Of a stretch of DNA of 10,405 nt, positions 1 through 5,777 are shown piece after piece. The stretch is from Acidimicrobiia bacterium. GTDB lineage: Bacteria > Actinomycetota > Acidimicrobiia > Spongiisociales > SHLN01. The position numbers were made by a program, and so were the translations under genes. Below the pieces are notes generated by a model, which made no database searches, was not told the origin of the DNA, and saw only the letters and a list, made by a program, of their open reading frames with translations. Where the stretch lies: assembly GCA_004283105.1 (NCBI GenBank), contig SHLN01000080.1:1-10405 (forward strand), read 5' to 3'. Each line of letters starts with the position of its first letter. The stretch's first letter is position 1.

Positions 1-268
1 CGTCGTGCGGGCGAGCTGAGGGGGGGATCTCGAGCCGGTCGCCGCCGACGACGTCGATGTCGAGCCGATCGTAGGGAGCGATGCTGCGCGAGCGGATATC
101 GGCTCGAACGCCGACCCGGCTCAGTTCACCGCCACTCTGGGAGAACACCGCGCAGAACTCGTCAACGCCTCGCAGGGCGGCGCTGAGCTCGACATCGTGC
201 ACCCGCAGCTTGAGCCGTTGACCAGGAAGCAGCACACGACCGCGAGAAAACAAGACGAGCTCTTCCAT
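1..268 (-). CDS. LON substrate-binding domain protein, N-terminal part (runs off the window)
   Basis: About 89 codons are visible, reading off the left edge. The start reads MEELVLFSRGRVLLPGQRLK and is followed by a segment ending RVHDVELSAAL. This fits the opening of the Lon N-terminal (substrate-binding) domain, where a 'LPLFPLG.VLFPG..LPLRIFE.RY..L' pattern is normal. Later segments (AVFSQSGGELSRVGVRADI and YDRLDIDVVGGDRLEI) match the family's 'GVV...VGTLARI...DGRYDLVVVGERRFRI' order. Free-standing LON-domain proteins without the ATPase and protease parts are common in actinobacteria and are thought to bind proteins or peptides; their role is not settled. The ATG at 268 is supported by an in-frame TAG at 278-280, twelve bases upstream, which is also part of a likely -10 element. 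Whether ATPase and protease domains follow cannot be seen, so full-length Lon is possible but less likely given the weak conservation. Confidence 0.7.
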   Translation of the reverse strand, partial: MEELVLFSRGRVLLPGQRLKLRVHDVELSAALRGVDEFCAVFSQSGGELSRVGVRADIRSRSIAPYDRLDIDVVGGDRLEIPPSARPHD

Positions 269-274
269 GACGGC

Positions 275-280
275 AGCCTA
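275..280 (-). promoter_or_regulatory. Likely leaderless -10 element of the LON-domain gene
   Basis: On the minus strand TAGGCT is followed by six bases (GCCGTC) and then the ATG at 268. TAnnnT ending seven bases before the start is the known -10 arrangement of leaderless actinobacterial transcripts. No Shine-Dalgarno or clear -35 is visible. Confidence 0.5.
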
Positions 281-296
281 CGAACCAGCAAGAGCT

Positions 297-353
297 AGCG
301 AACAGAGAACAGCGAACAGCAGCGACAGCAGCGACAGCAGCGACAGCAGCGAG
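297..353. repeat. 9-bp tandem repeat, unit AGCGACAGC
   Basis: Three perfect copies of AGCGACAGC lie at 321-329, 330-338 and 339-347. A partial fourth starts at 348, and a variant with one extra A (AGCGAACAGC) sits at 311-320. AGCGAACAG also occurs at 297-305. The array fills the spacer between the divergent LON-domain and DMT permease genes and ends just before the proposed -10 of the permease. Read on the minus strand the array gives an Ala-Ala-Val run in a frame different from the LON gene, so it is not a coding extension. It is probably a slippage-prone, length-variable spacer. Confidence 0.75.
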
Positions 354-356
354 CAC

Positions 357-362
357 TAGCCT
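357..362 (+). promoter_or_regulatory. Likely leaderless -10 element of the DMT permease gene
   Basis: TAGCCT is followed by CGCTCG (six bases) and ATG at 369. This is the same geometry as five other genes in the left half. The TAG is an in-frame stop twelve bases before the start. The region at the expected -35 falls within the 9-bp repeat and has no good consensus. Confidence 0.5.
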
Positions 363-368
363 CGCTCG

Positions 369-1277
369 ATGTCGGGGAATCGGATGATCAGGACGGCCGC
401 CGGGACGAGGAGCGAATCCTTTGGCCCGGCCGAATGGGGCCTCGTGTCGTTTCTGGCCCTGACGTGGGGGGCGTCGTTTCTGTTCATCGACATCGCCCTC
501 GACTCGCTCTCCCCCGGCGTGATCACCTGGCTACGAGCTGCGCTCGGTGCGACCGCCCTCACCCTGATCCCTGCCGCCCGGGGACCCGTCGACTCCCAGT
601 CGTGGCCCCAGATAGTGCTGCTGGGCTTTACCTGGATCGCAGTCCCCTTCACCCTGTTTCCGCTCGCACAACAGTGGATCGACTCGTCCCTGGCCGGCAT
701 CCTCAATGCCGCCATGCCGCTGTTTGCGGCCGCCATCGCCGCCGTTCTCCTGCGACGCCTCCCGAGCCGGATCCACGTAATCGGCCTGCTGGTCGGCTTC
801 GGCGGGGTCATCCTCGTGGCGTTGCCGTCCTGGGGAGAGGAGACCAACGCCGCCCTCGGCATCATCCTCGTCCTGCTCGCCACCCTCCTCTACGGTTTCT
901 CGGTCAACATCGCCGTTCCCCTGCAACAGGCCAACGGAGCGCTGCCAGTCGTCCTCCGTGCCCAGGTGGTGGCGGCCGTCGCCACGCTTCCCTTTGCCGT
1001 GGTTGGCCTGGGTGAATCCTCCTTCACCTGGTCGGGAGCAGGAGCAGTGTTCGTGCTCGGCGTCTTCGGGACGGGGGTTGCCCTTGCGGTCATGGCTTCG
1101 CTCGTCGGTCGCGTCGGTGCCTCCCGCGGTGGCGTCGCCATCTACTTCATCCCGATCGTGGCGGTCATCCTCGGGGTTGCCTTCCGGGACGAATCGATCG
1201 CACTGCTCACCGTCTTCGGCATGGTGGTGGTGCTGGCCGGCGCCTATCTGGCGAGCCGAAAGGAAGAAGCCGCCTAG
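369..1277 (+). CDS. EamA-family (DMT superfamily) transporter
   Basis: This 302-residue protein is almost entirely hydrophobic, with about ten predicted membrane segments in two halves, as in the 10-TMS drug/metabolite transporter family. The first EamA unit covers about residues 23-151 (opening W-G-A-S-F at 33-37) and the second about 162-296. The second carries the typical YFIPIVAVILGVAFRDESI end motif near 259-277. Members export or import small metabolites (amino acids, nucleosides, drugs) across the inner membrane; the substrate cannot be told from sequence. The ATG at 369 is chosen because a TAnnnT element lies six bases before it. An alternative ATG at 384 has GGGGA (374-378) five bases upstream and would only remove MSGNR. 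The gene ends by overlapping the convergent epimerase-like gene by four bases. Confidence 0.9.
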   Translation: MSGNRMIRTAAGTRSESFGPAEWGLVSFLALTWGASFLFIDIALDSLSPGVITWLRAALGATALTLIPAARGPVDSQSWPQIVLLGFTWIAVPFTLFPLAQQWIDSSLAGILNAAMPLFAAAIAAVLLRRLPSRIHVIGLLVGFGGVILVALPSWGEETNAALGIILVLLATLLYGFSVNIAVPLQQANGALPVVLRAQVVAAVATLPFAVVGLGESSFTWSGAGAVFVLGVFGTGVALAVMASLVGRVGASRGGVAIYFIPIVAVILGVAFRDESIALLTVFGMVVVLAGAYLASRKEEAA

Positions 1278-2167
1278 TCCCCGGCCACAGCCGCTTCGAG
1301 GGCGCCGCGCAGCTCGAGGTGTTGGAACTCGAAGCCGCTCTCGAGCAGCTTGACCCCAACGATCCGCTGACTGTAGAGGAGCAACGACTCGACCAGTTCA
1401 GCTCCGAAGCGAGCCTTGACCGGAAGGAGCGGTGTCGGAAGGAGCGTCGGGCGGTTCAGCACCGAACCGAGTGTCTTCACAAACTCGAGGTTCGTGGCGG
1501 GGTTCGGGGCCGTCAGATTCACCGGTCCGGACAGATCGCCTTCCAGAAGATGAATGAGGGCGGCAATCTCGTCGGCCATTGAGATCCAGCTCATCCACTG
1601 CGTGCCCGGTCCAACCCGTCCGCCGAGACCCAACTTGAAGGGAAGGAGCATGCGGTCGAGCGCCCCTCCCCGCGAGCTCAACACGATGCCGGTACGGGGG
1701 TAGACCACCCGAATACCGGCGTCTGCCGCCGGCCGTGCGGCAGCCTCCCATTGCACAACCACGTCGGCCAGGTAGTCGGCGGCGGCGGGGCTTTCCTCTG
1801 TGAGTTCGGCGTCGCCGGGATTGCCGTACACGGCGATCGCCGATGAGCTCACCATCACCGACGGCCTCGGGGTGGCGGCAGCCATCGCCTCGGCTACGAG
1901 TCGCGTGCCGACGGTGCGGGATTCGAGAATGGCTCGCTTCTGTTCCTCGCTCCATCGCTTCTCACCGATACCGACTCCCGCCAGGTGGATCACCGCATCG
2001 ATGCCGGACAGGTCGTCGATGGTGCCGGCGGCCGGGTCCCAGTGCAGGTTTCCCGACGGTCCTCCCGTGCCGCGAAGGAGCCGAACGACGTCGTGGCCGG
2101 CTGCGGCGAGAGCAGGCATGAGGGCTGAGCCGATGAGACCCGAAGATCCAGTGATGAGAACTCGCAT
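1274..2167 (-). CDS. TIGR01777-family epimerase-like NAD(P)-binding protein (YfcH type)
   Basis: This 297-residue extended SDR-like protein matches the usual length of the family. A Rossmann nucleotide-binding motif G-S-S-G-L-I-G lies at residues 7-13, followed by DAVIHLAG (57-64) and the family hallmark KRWSEEQKRAILESR (70-84). The segment SSSAIAVYG (107-115) contains the active-site region. The C-terminal part, with RIVGVKLLESGFEFQ at 268-282, is the DUF1731 domain typical of this family. The substrate is unknown; E. coli YfcH is the reference member and is uncharacterised. The ATG at 2167 is preferred over a TTG at 2170 because TAGTCT lies exactly six bases before the ATG. It follows the 210-residue membrane protein gene by 35 bases on the same strand and may be read from its own promoter as well as by read-through. 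Confidence 0.9.
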   Translation of the reverse strand: MRVLITGSSGLIGSALMPALAAAGHDVVRLLRGTGGPSGNLHWDPAAGTIDDLSGIDAVIHLAGVGIGEKRWSEEQKRAILESRTVGTRLVAEAMAAATPRPSVMVSSSAIAVYGNPGDAELTEESPAAADYLADVVVQWEAAARPAADAGIRVVYPRTGIVLSSRGGALDRMLLPFKLGLGGRVGPGTQWMSWISMADEIAALIHLLEGDLSGPVNLTAPNPATNLEFVKTLGSVLNRPTLLPTPLLPVKARFGAELVESLLLYSQRIVGVKLLESGFEFQHLELRGALEAAVAGD

Positions 2168-2173
2168 CAAGCG

Positions 2174-2179
2174 AGACTA
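2174..2179 (-). promoter_or_regulatory. Likely leaderless -10 element of the epimerase-like gene
   Basis: On the minus strand TAGTCT is followed by CGCTTG and then the ATG at 2167. The element falls in the 35-base gap after the upstream gene. TAG is in frame with the coding sequence and blocks any longer start. Confidence 0.5.
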
Positions 2180-2202
2180 GGCGCGTGGTTGCCGATAGTC
2201 GG

Positions 2203-2835
2203 CTACCAGGGATGCAAGCGGTAGGCGGGATTGGCCACGGTATCGAGGGCTCCCCGGAGGCGGCGCTCCACCGCCGTCCGGCGGACGAGGTACGTCCACC
2301 CGCACAGGCCCACCCAGGCGGCGAGCAGGATGACGCTACCGAGGGAGAGTCCCGGTCCAACGCCGAGCACGGCCAGGACGAGGGCGAGGGGGGCCAGCAA
2401 CGCCGCGAGGAGATGAACTCGCCACACCCGGTCGAGGCGAGCGGTCAGTCGGAGGGCGGTAGCGTCGTCGGCCTCACCCACCGTCACGGCGACCGGAGAC
2501 ACGGCACTGAACCGGTACAGATCGGGCCACCACCCGGACGCTTGCTGCCATACCGCCGAACCCGTCGGGGCCAGCCCGCGCAGACGGAGAAACGAGGCAA
2601 GGGCGGACTCGATAACTGCGGGCGGGACCGGGATGGTGGCCTGCGCACTCACGCTGAGCGGGCCGGGCCGGCCTGCGCCAATCTCGGCCAGTGCCTGCGA
2701 CATCGCCCCGGGCGACACACCGAGCTCATCACCGATGCGGCGCACAGCACCAGCGTCCATGCCGGCGGAGGGGGCATCGTCCAGCTCCAACGCTCGCTCG
2801 ATGACCGCTTCTACCTGGACTCGATCAAACGCCAT
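2203..2835 (-). CDS. Membrane protein with N-terminal helical (HTH-like) motif, function unknown
   Basis: This 210-residue protein has no recognised function. Residues 28-51 read as two helices around a turn (RRIGDELGVSPGAMSQALAE), resembling 'I..ELGIS...V..AL.E' segments found at the start of many uncharacterised bacterial membrane proteins. About residues 60-135 form a soluble, beta-rich part with a Trp-rich stretch (W96, W102, W103). Two membrane segments follow at about 141-159 and 164-184, then a positively charged cytoplasmic tail (VRRTAVERRLRG). A cytosolic N-terminus would fit a regulator or scaffold anchored to the membrane, but this is inference. The gene starts 18 bases after the FG-GAP gene ends, and TACATT lies six bases before its ATG. 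The helical motif may be structural rather than DNA-binding. Confidence 0.8.
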   Translation of the reverse strand: MAFDRVQVEAVIERALELDDAPSAGMDAGAVRRIGDELGVSPGAMSQALAEIGAGRPGPLSVSAQATIPVPPAVIESALASFLRLRGLAPTGSAVWQQASGWWPDLYRFSAVSPVAVTVGEADDATALRLTARLDRVWRVHLLAALLAPLALVLAVLGVGPGLSLGSVILLAAWVGLCGWTYLVRRTAVERRLRGALDTVANPAYRLHPW

Positions 2836-2841
2836 ATCCGC

Positions 2842-2847
2842 AATGTA
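2842..2847 (-). promoter_or_regulatory. Likely leaderless -10 element of the 210-residue membrane protein gene
   Basis: On the minus strand TACATT is followed by GCGGAT and ATG at 2835. It lies wholly in the 18-base gap after the FG-GAP gene. A GTTGTT sequence 16 bases further upstream is a possible weak -35. Confidence 0.5.
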
Positions 2848-2853
2848 CCGAAC

Positions 2854-4719
2854 TCAGGGAGCAAACAACCCCGCGACCGGATCGAGGTTGCGATCTCCGA
2901 ACCGGAAGTCGAACTCGGCGAACGTTGTGGCGTTCGTGTTGCTGATGTAGAAGCGCGCTTCGCCGGGTCGGTAGATGGAGACGGTGTCGGTGCCGTCGCC
3001 GTTCCAGTCGGCTGCGATCACGCTGTCTCCGGGGGCGCCGAAGTAGAAGTCGATTTCGGCCAGCCCGGCGGAGAGACGGTTGCGGAGGAACACGTACCCG
3101 GTCGACTCGCGATAGAGACCGACCGAGTCGAACCCGTCGTTGTCCCAATCGCCCCCGAACGGGGTGTCGGTTGGTAGGCCGTAGAAGAATGTCAGGTCGG
3201 CGGGGCCGGTGTCGAGAGAGTTGCGGAGGTAGACCTGGCCGCCCCGGTACACGGCAAGGGTGTCACACCCGTCGCCGTCCCAATCGCCTACGAACGGAAC
3301 GTCGCCGCCGATCCCGTACCAGAAGGTGATATCGGCCGGCCCGAAGTCGTTCGTGTTCCTCAGATAGACGTACCCGTTGCCGGGGCGGAACATCCCGACG
3401 GTATCGTCGCCATCGCAGTCCCAGTCGCCCACGAGGGGAATGTCTTCGGGGATTCCGTAGAAGAACGTTGTGACTTCGCCGGCGTTGTTGCCGATGGTCC
3501 ACTCACCGGTGATGGAATCGAACACCCCGACCGGAACGGGCGGAGGAAGCAGCGCTTCGCTCCGGCGGTAGACGTCGACCGTCCCGGACGGCACGCCCTG
3601 GGTGGCGACCGCCAGGGCCTCACCGTCGATGGCGACGTCGCCGCCGAAGAGCAGGTCGCCGGCGAGCGTGCCGGTCTCTAACCAGTCGGGACTTTCGAAC
3701 ACGTACGCCCGACCTGCCCCGGGTGCCCCGACTGCCAGCTGGGCTCCGTCGAAGGACAGCGACGCTCCGAACAACCCGGCCGTCGTCGCATCGGCGGCGA
3801 CCAGCTTCTCCTGCTGTGACCAGATGTCATCCGTACTGCGAGTGAACACGTAGGCACTTCCGCTGCCCGAACCGGCGTCGTCGTTGGCGCGTGCCCCGAT
3901 GACGGCGATGTCGGCGGTCAGCGCAACTGCGTCTCCGAACAGATCACCGGCGGCAGCGTCTGAGGCGATGAGCTTGGCCTGTTGCGACCAGGTTCCATCA
4001 CCCGCCCGCACAAAGGCATAGACCGATCCGGAACTAGCGCCGGCGGCATCTTCCAGGCTGGCTCCGACCAGGATGGTGTCGCCGGAGAGGGCAACCGACG
4101 TGCCGGCGAAGTCATCGGCCTCTGCATCGGTGGGAACGAGAACCGTTGTCTCGGACCAGACGCCATCCCCATCGGCGTTGAACACGTAGACGGAACCGGT
4201 GCCGGCGGCAGGAGCCCCGACCACAATGGTGTTGCCGGCCAGGCCGACGGAGGTACCGAAGTTGCCGGCCCCGGGACTTGCCGCCGGCGCCAGCCGGGCC
4301 GACTGGGACCACAGGCCGCCCGGGCTCCGATTGAACACGTACACGGCCCCCGCGCCATCGTCGGCGAACGGAGCACCGGCCACGAGCGTGTCGGCCTCCA
4401 CAGCCACGGATGATCCGAACTGATCGCCGGCGGCGGCATCGGACGCGTTCAGCTTCACAACGAAGCTCCACGTTCCTTCGTCGTCGCGGGCATGGACCCA
4501 CACGGCTCCGGCGTTTGCCAGCAGGGTGTCGTCGCCCGGAGCTCCGGTCACGAGCGTCGGGTCGTCGAGGTCAACGGCCCGGCCGAAGGAATCGGCCGGT
4601 TCGGGCGGATCGAAGGTGGCTTCGGGATCCCACGCGAAGTCGGCGCTCGCCGCCACCATCGTGGCGAGAGCGGCTATCAGCCCGGCCGCCAGCGCAAGGC
4701 GGAACCGTCGAACACCCAT
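2854..4719 (-). CDS. Secreted FG-GAP beta-propeller protein with C-terminal D-W-D-x-D-G repeats
   Basis: This 621-residue exported protein has a Sec-type signal peptide at residues 1-26 (Arg-rich start, hydrophobic core, A-S-A before D27). Seven FG-GAP-like blades follow, each with an F-G/F-A turn and a '(V/I)xGAP'-like strand, starting near 43, 99, 152, 202, 259, 315 and 356. The count suits one closed seven-bladed propeller. A Pro-rich hinge (391-396) leads to four repeats of about 46 residues with acidic loops D432-G437, D479-G484, D524-G529 and D571-G576. These resemble calcium-binding D-x-D-x-D-G loops, and each is followed by 'T(V/L)..YR....YLRN'. Such proteins are usually surface or extracellular binding or adhesion modules. 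No enzyme domain or sorting motif is seen, so it is probably released. It follows trmL by nine bases with no functional link evident. The start is supported by TAGGCT six bases upstream. Confidence 0.88.
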   Translation of the reverse strand: MGVRRFRLALAAGLIAALATMVAASADFAWDPEATFDPPEPADSFGRAVDLDDPTLVTGAPGDDTLLANAGAVWVHARDDEGTWSFVVKLNASDAAAGDQFGSSVAVEADTLVAGAPFADDGAGAVYVFNRSPGGLWSQSARLAPAASPGAGNFGTSVGLAGNTIVVGAPAAGTGSVYVFNADGDGVWSETTVLVPTDAEADDFAGTSVALSGDTILVGASLEDAAGASSGSVYAFVRAGDGTWSQQAKLIASDAAAGDLFGDAVALTADIAVIGARANDDAGSGSGSAYVFTRSTDDIWSQQEKLVAADATTAGLFGASLSFDGAQLAVGAPGAGRAYVFESPDWLETGTLAGDLLFGGDVAIDGEALAVATQGVPSGTVDVYRRSEALLPPPVPVGVFDSITGEWTIGNNAGEVTTFFYGIPEDIPLVGDWDCDGDDTVGMFRPGNGYVYLRNTNDFGPADITFWYGIGGDVPFVGDWDGDGCDTLAVYRGGQVYLRNSLDTGPADLTFFYGLPTDTPFGGDWDNDGFDSVGLYRESTGYVFLRNRLSAGLAEIDFYFGAPGDSVIAADWNGDGTDTVSIYRPGEARFYISNTNATTFAEFDFRFGDRNLDPVAGLFAP

Positions 4720-4725
4720 AGTGTC

Positions 4726-4731
4726 AGCCTA
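4726..4731 (-). promoter_or_regulatory. Likely leaderless -10 element of the FG-GAP gene, overlapping the trmL stop
   Basis: On the minus strand TAGGCT is followed by GACACT and ATG at 4719. The TAG is also the stop codon of trmL (4729-4731), so one hexamer appears to serve both purposes. Confidence 0.5.
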
Positions 4732-5205
4732 CTTCCCCTCCGCGGTCAGGCCGGGAAACCCGTGCTGGCGCAACGCCTCGTAAAGGGCGATCGCGACGGC
4801 GTTCGAAAGGTTGAGACTGCGGCTGCGCGGCACCATCGGGATGCGGGCCCGATCGTTGGCGGCGAACTGCGACAGAACCGCTTCCGGCAGGCCGTCGGAT
4901 TCGGGGCCGAACAGCAGGGCATCGCCCGGACTAAAGGCAACGGCGGTGTGGGCCCGGGTTGCGTTCCTCGTGAAGGCGATCAGCCGGCCCGGTGACGCAG
5001 CGTCCAGGTAGTCCTCGAAGGTGTCATGCTCCTCGACATCGGCCCATTCCCGGTAGTCGAGCCCTGCCCGGCGCAGAAGCTGGTCCTCGAGGCTGAATCC
5101 GAGCGGGTGAATGAGGTGAAGCGTCGAGGCGGTACTGGCGCACAACCGCATGATATTTCCAGTATTCGGAGGGATCTCCGGGCGATAGAGCACCACGTGG
5201 AACAT
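4729..5205 (-). CDS. trmL: tRNA (cytidine(34)-2'-O)-methyltransferase
   Basis: This is a SPOUT-class methyltransferase of 158 residues, nearly the length of E. coli TrmL (157). It transfers a methyl group from S-adenosylmethionine to the 2'-OH of the wobble nucleotide C34 (or cmnm5U34) of leucine tRNAs in the cytoplasm. All three knot motifs are present: N14-T-G-N-I-x-R20 in the opening VVLYRPEIPPNTGNIMRLC, L98-F-G-P-E-S near the middle, and R121-I-P-M with SLNLSNAVAIALYE at 130-143. The HPLGF and RRAGLDY segments also match E. coli. The reading frame is open to an upstream ATG at 5295, but homology begins at MFHVVLY. TACGCT stands six bases before the ATG at 5205, so 5205 is the start. No Shine-Dalgarno is present. 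Confidence 0.95.
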   Translation of the reverse strand: MFHVVLYRPEIPPNTGNIMRLCASTASTLHLIHPLGFSLEDQLLRRAGLDYREWADVEEHDTFEDYLDAASPGRLIAFTRNATRAHTAVAFSPGDALLFGPESDGLPEAVLSQFAANDRARIPMVPRSRSLNLSNAVAIALYEALRQHGFPGLTAEGK

Positions 5206-5211
5206 TGCACG

Positions 5212-5217
5212 AGCGTA
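5212..5217 (-). promoter_or_regulatory. Likely leaderless -10 element of trmL
   Basis: On the minus strand TACGCT is followed by CGTGCA and ATG at 5205. The start site would coincide with the A of ATG. It is back to back with the promoter proposed for the divergent gene at 5276. Confidence 0.5.
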
Positions 5218-5221
5218 CTGC

Positions 5222-5250
5222 GAGACAGCGTGGCCGACCTGATGTACGGT
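5222..5250 (+). promoter_or_regulatory. Possible promoter of the 135-residue protein gene
   Basis: GAGACA (5222-5227, four of six matches to TTGACA) and TACGGT (5245-5250) are separated by 17 bases. A start near 5257 would leave a leader of about 19 bases containing the Shine-Dalgarno GGTGGAG. It is assigned by eye only. Confidence 0.35.
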
Positions 5251-5275
5251 GAGAGAGCTAACACAGGTGGAGAAC

Positions 5276-5683
5276 ATGCCAAAGGTCATTCTCACGATTG
5301 ATCACGAACTTCAGGTTGACCTCACAGACGCCGGCCTCGACATTGAACAGATCTGTCTGACCGCGCTCGAGGCAGAAGGCGTGCATGTACGGGCCAAACA
5401 GGCCGAAGCCGACGACACGGTGCTCTATCAGCGCGGGTTTGAGGCCGGTGCCGAGTGGGCCACCAATCGAGCCCAGCCCGCCGAGCTCGAGGAAATCGCC
5501 GAGTGGGCGTCCGTACGGTGGCGCCAGTTCTCGATCATCCCGGTCCGCAACTCGTTCGCCTACGCCTATTGCGAGTCGGTGCGCCAGGACTACCCCCGCC
5601 GGGAGGAGCCATTCTTCCTGACGAACGATTCGTTCAGCCGGGGCATGGTCGACGGCGCCGCGGCGGTGAAGTCACAGACCTAG
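5276..5683 (+). CDS. Uncharacterised protein, possible ribbon-helix-helix N-terminus
   Basis: This 135-residue soluble protein is not assigned to a family. Residues 1-36 (strand MPKVILTIDHEL, then two helices, with A30-L-E-A-E-G at the end of the second) resemble the strand-helix-helix start of CcdA-like antitoxins and other ribbon-helix-helix proteins. This is a loose visual match. The rest is mixed helical with two similar short motifs, YQRGFEAGAEWA (51-62) and FSRGMVDGAAAV (120-131), which may be a degenerate internal repeat. A Trp-rich helix lies between them (W77, W82). The ATG at 5276 is chosen because GGTGGAG precedes it closely and the product then opens with the strand. A GTG at 5249 is in frame but would lack a ribosome site. 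No toxin gene adjoins it, so a toxin-antitoxin role is not supported. Confidence 0.75.
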   Translation: MPKVILTIDHELQVDLTDAGLDIEQICLTALEAEGVHVRAKQAEADDTVLYQRGFEAGAEWATNRAQPAELEEIAEWASVRWRQFSIIPVRNSFAYAYCESVRQDYPRREEPFFLTNDSFSRGMVDGAAAVKSQT

Positions 5684-5708
5684 CCGAGCGACATTCGGCT
5701 GCTCCAGT

Positions 5709-5722
5709 GTGACCTCGGTCCC
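5709..5722. promoter_or_regulatory. DosR/DevR-like inverted-repeat site upstream of the flavodoxin gene
   Basis: The sequence GTGAC-CTCG-GTCCC is an imperfect inverted repeat with the 5-4-5 layout of the DosR/DevR box (core GGGAC-N4-GTCCC, one mismatch). A near-identical site lies at 7360-7373. Both sit in a larger shared block, TGTGAC-N3-GGTCCCTGG followed by ACTCC. The site ends 55 bases before the flavodoxin ATG. A weak -10-like CACAGT (5746-5751) would place the box centre near -42, a usual activator position. Confidence 0.45.
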
Positions 5723-5777
5723 TGGTACTCCTGTTCGTGTTGGCGCACAGTGAGGTGTCACGCGAGCGGGAGTCTGG

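Noticed and set aside
162..356. Small minus-strand frame starting with Ala-Ala-Val repeats
   Set aside because: It is the 9-bp repeat translated in a frame that differs from the LON-domain gene, then runs as a shadow inside that gene.
348..366. Hairpin AGCGAG/CTCGCT just before the permease start
   Set aside because: If the transcript is leaderless this stretch is not in the RNA; stem of six with a seven-base loop is also easily found by chance in this composition.
2168..2170. TTG as start of the epimerase-like gene
   Set aside because: ATG follows at once and has the exact six-base spacing to TAGTCT; TTG would break it.
2185..3177. Long plus-strand open frame (330 codons) antisense to the membrane protein and FG-GAP genes
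   Set aside because: Its product is low-complexity, rich in Gly, Arg, Glu and His, with no domain sense; it is the usual shadow of high-GC genes on the other strand.
4729..5295. Longer trmL starting at ATG 5295
   Set aside because: The extra 30 residues have no counterpart in TrmL, overlap the divergent gene, and would cross its promoter and ribosome site; homology and the -10 element both point to 5205.
5276..5683. Toxin-antitoxin module
   Set aside because: The N-terminus only loosely resembles CcdA, the protein is longer than usual antitoxins, and no toxin-like gene is next to it.
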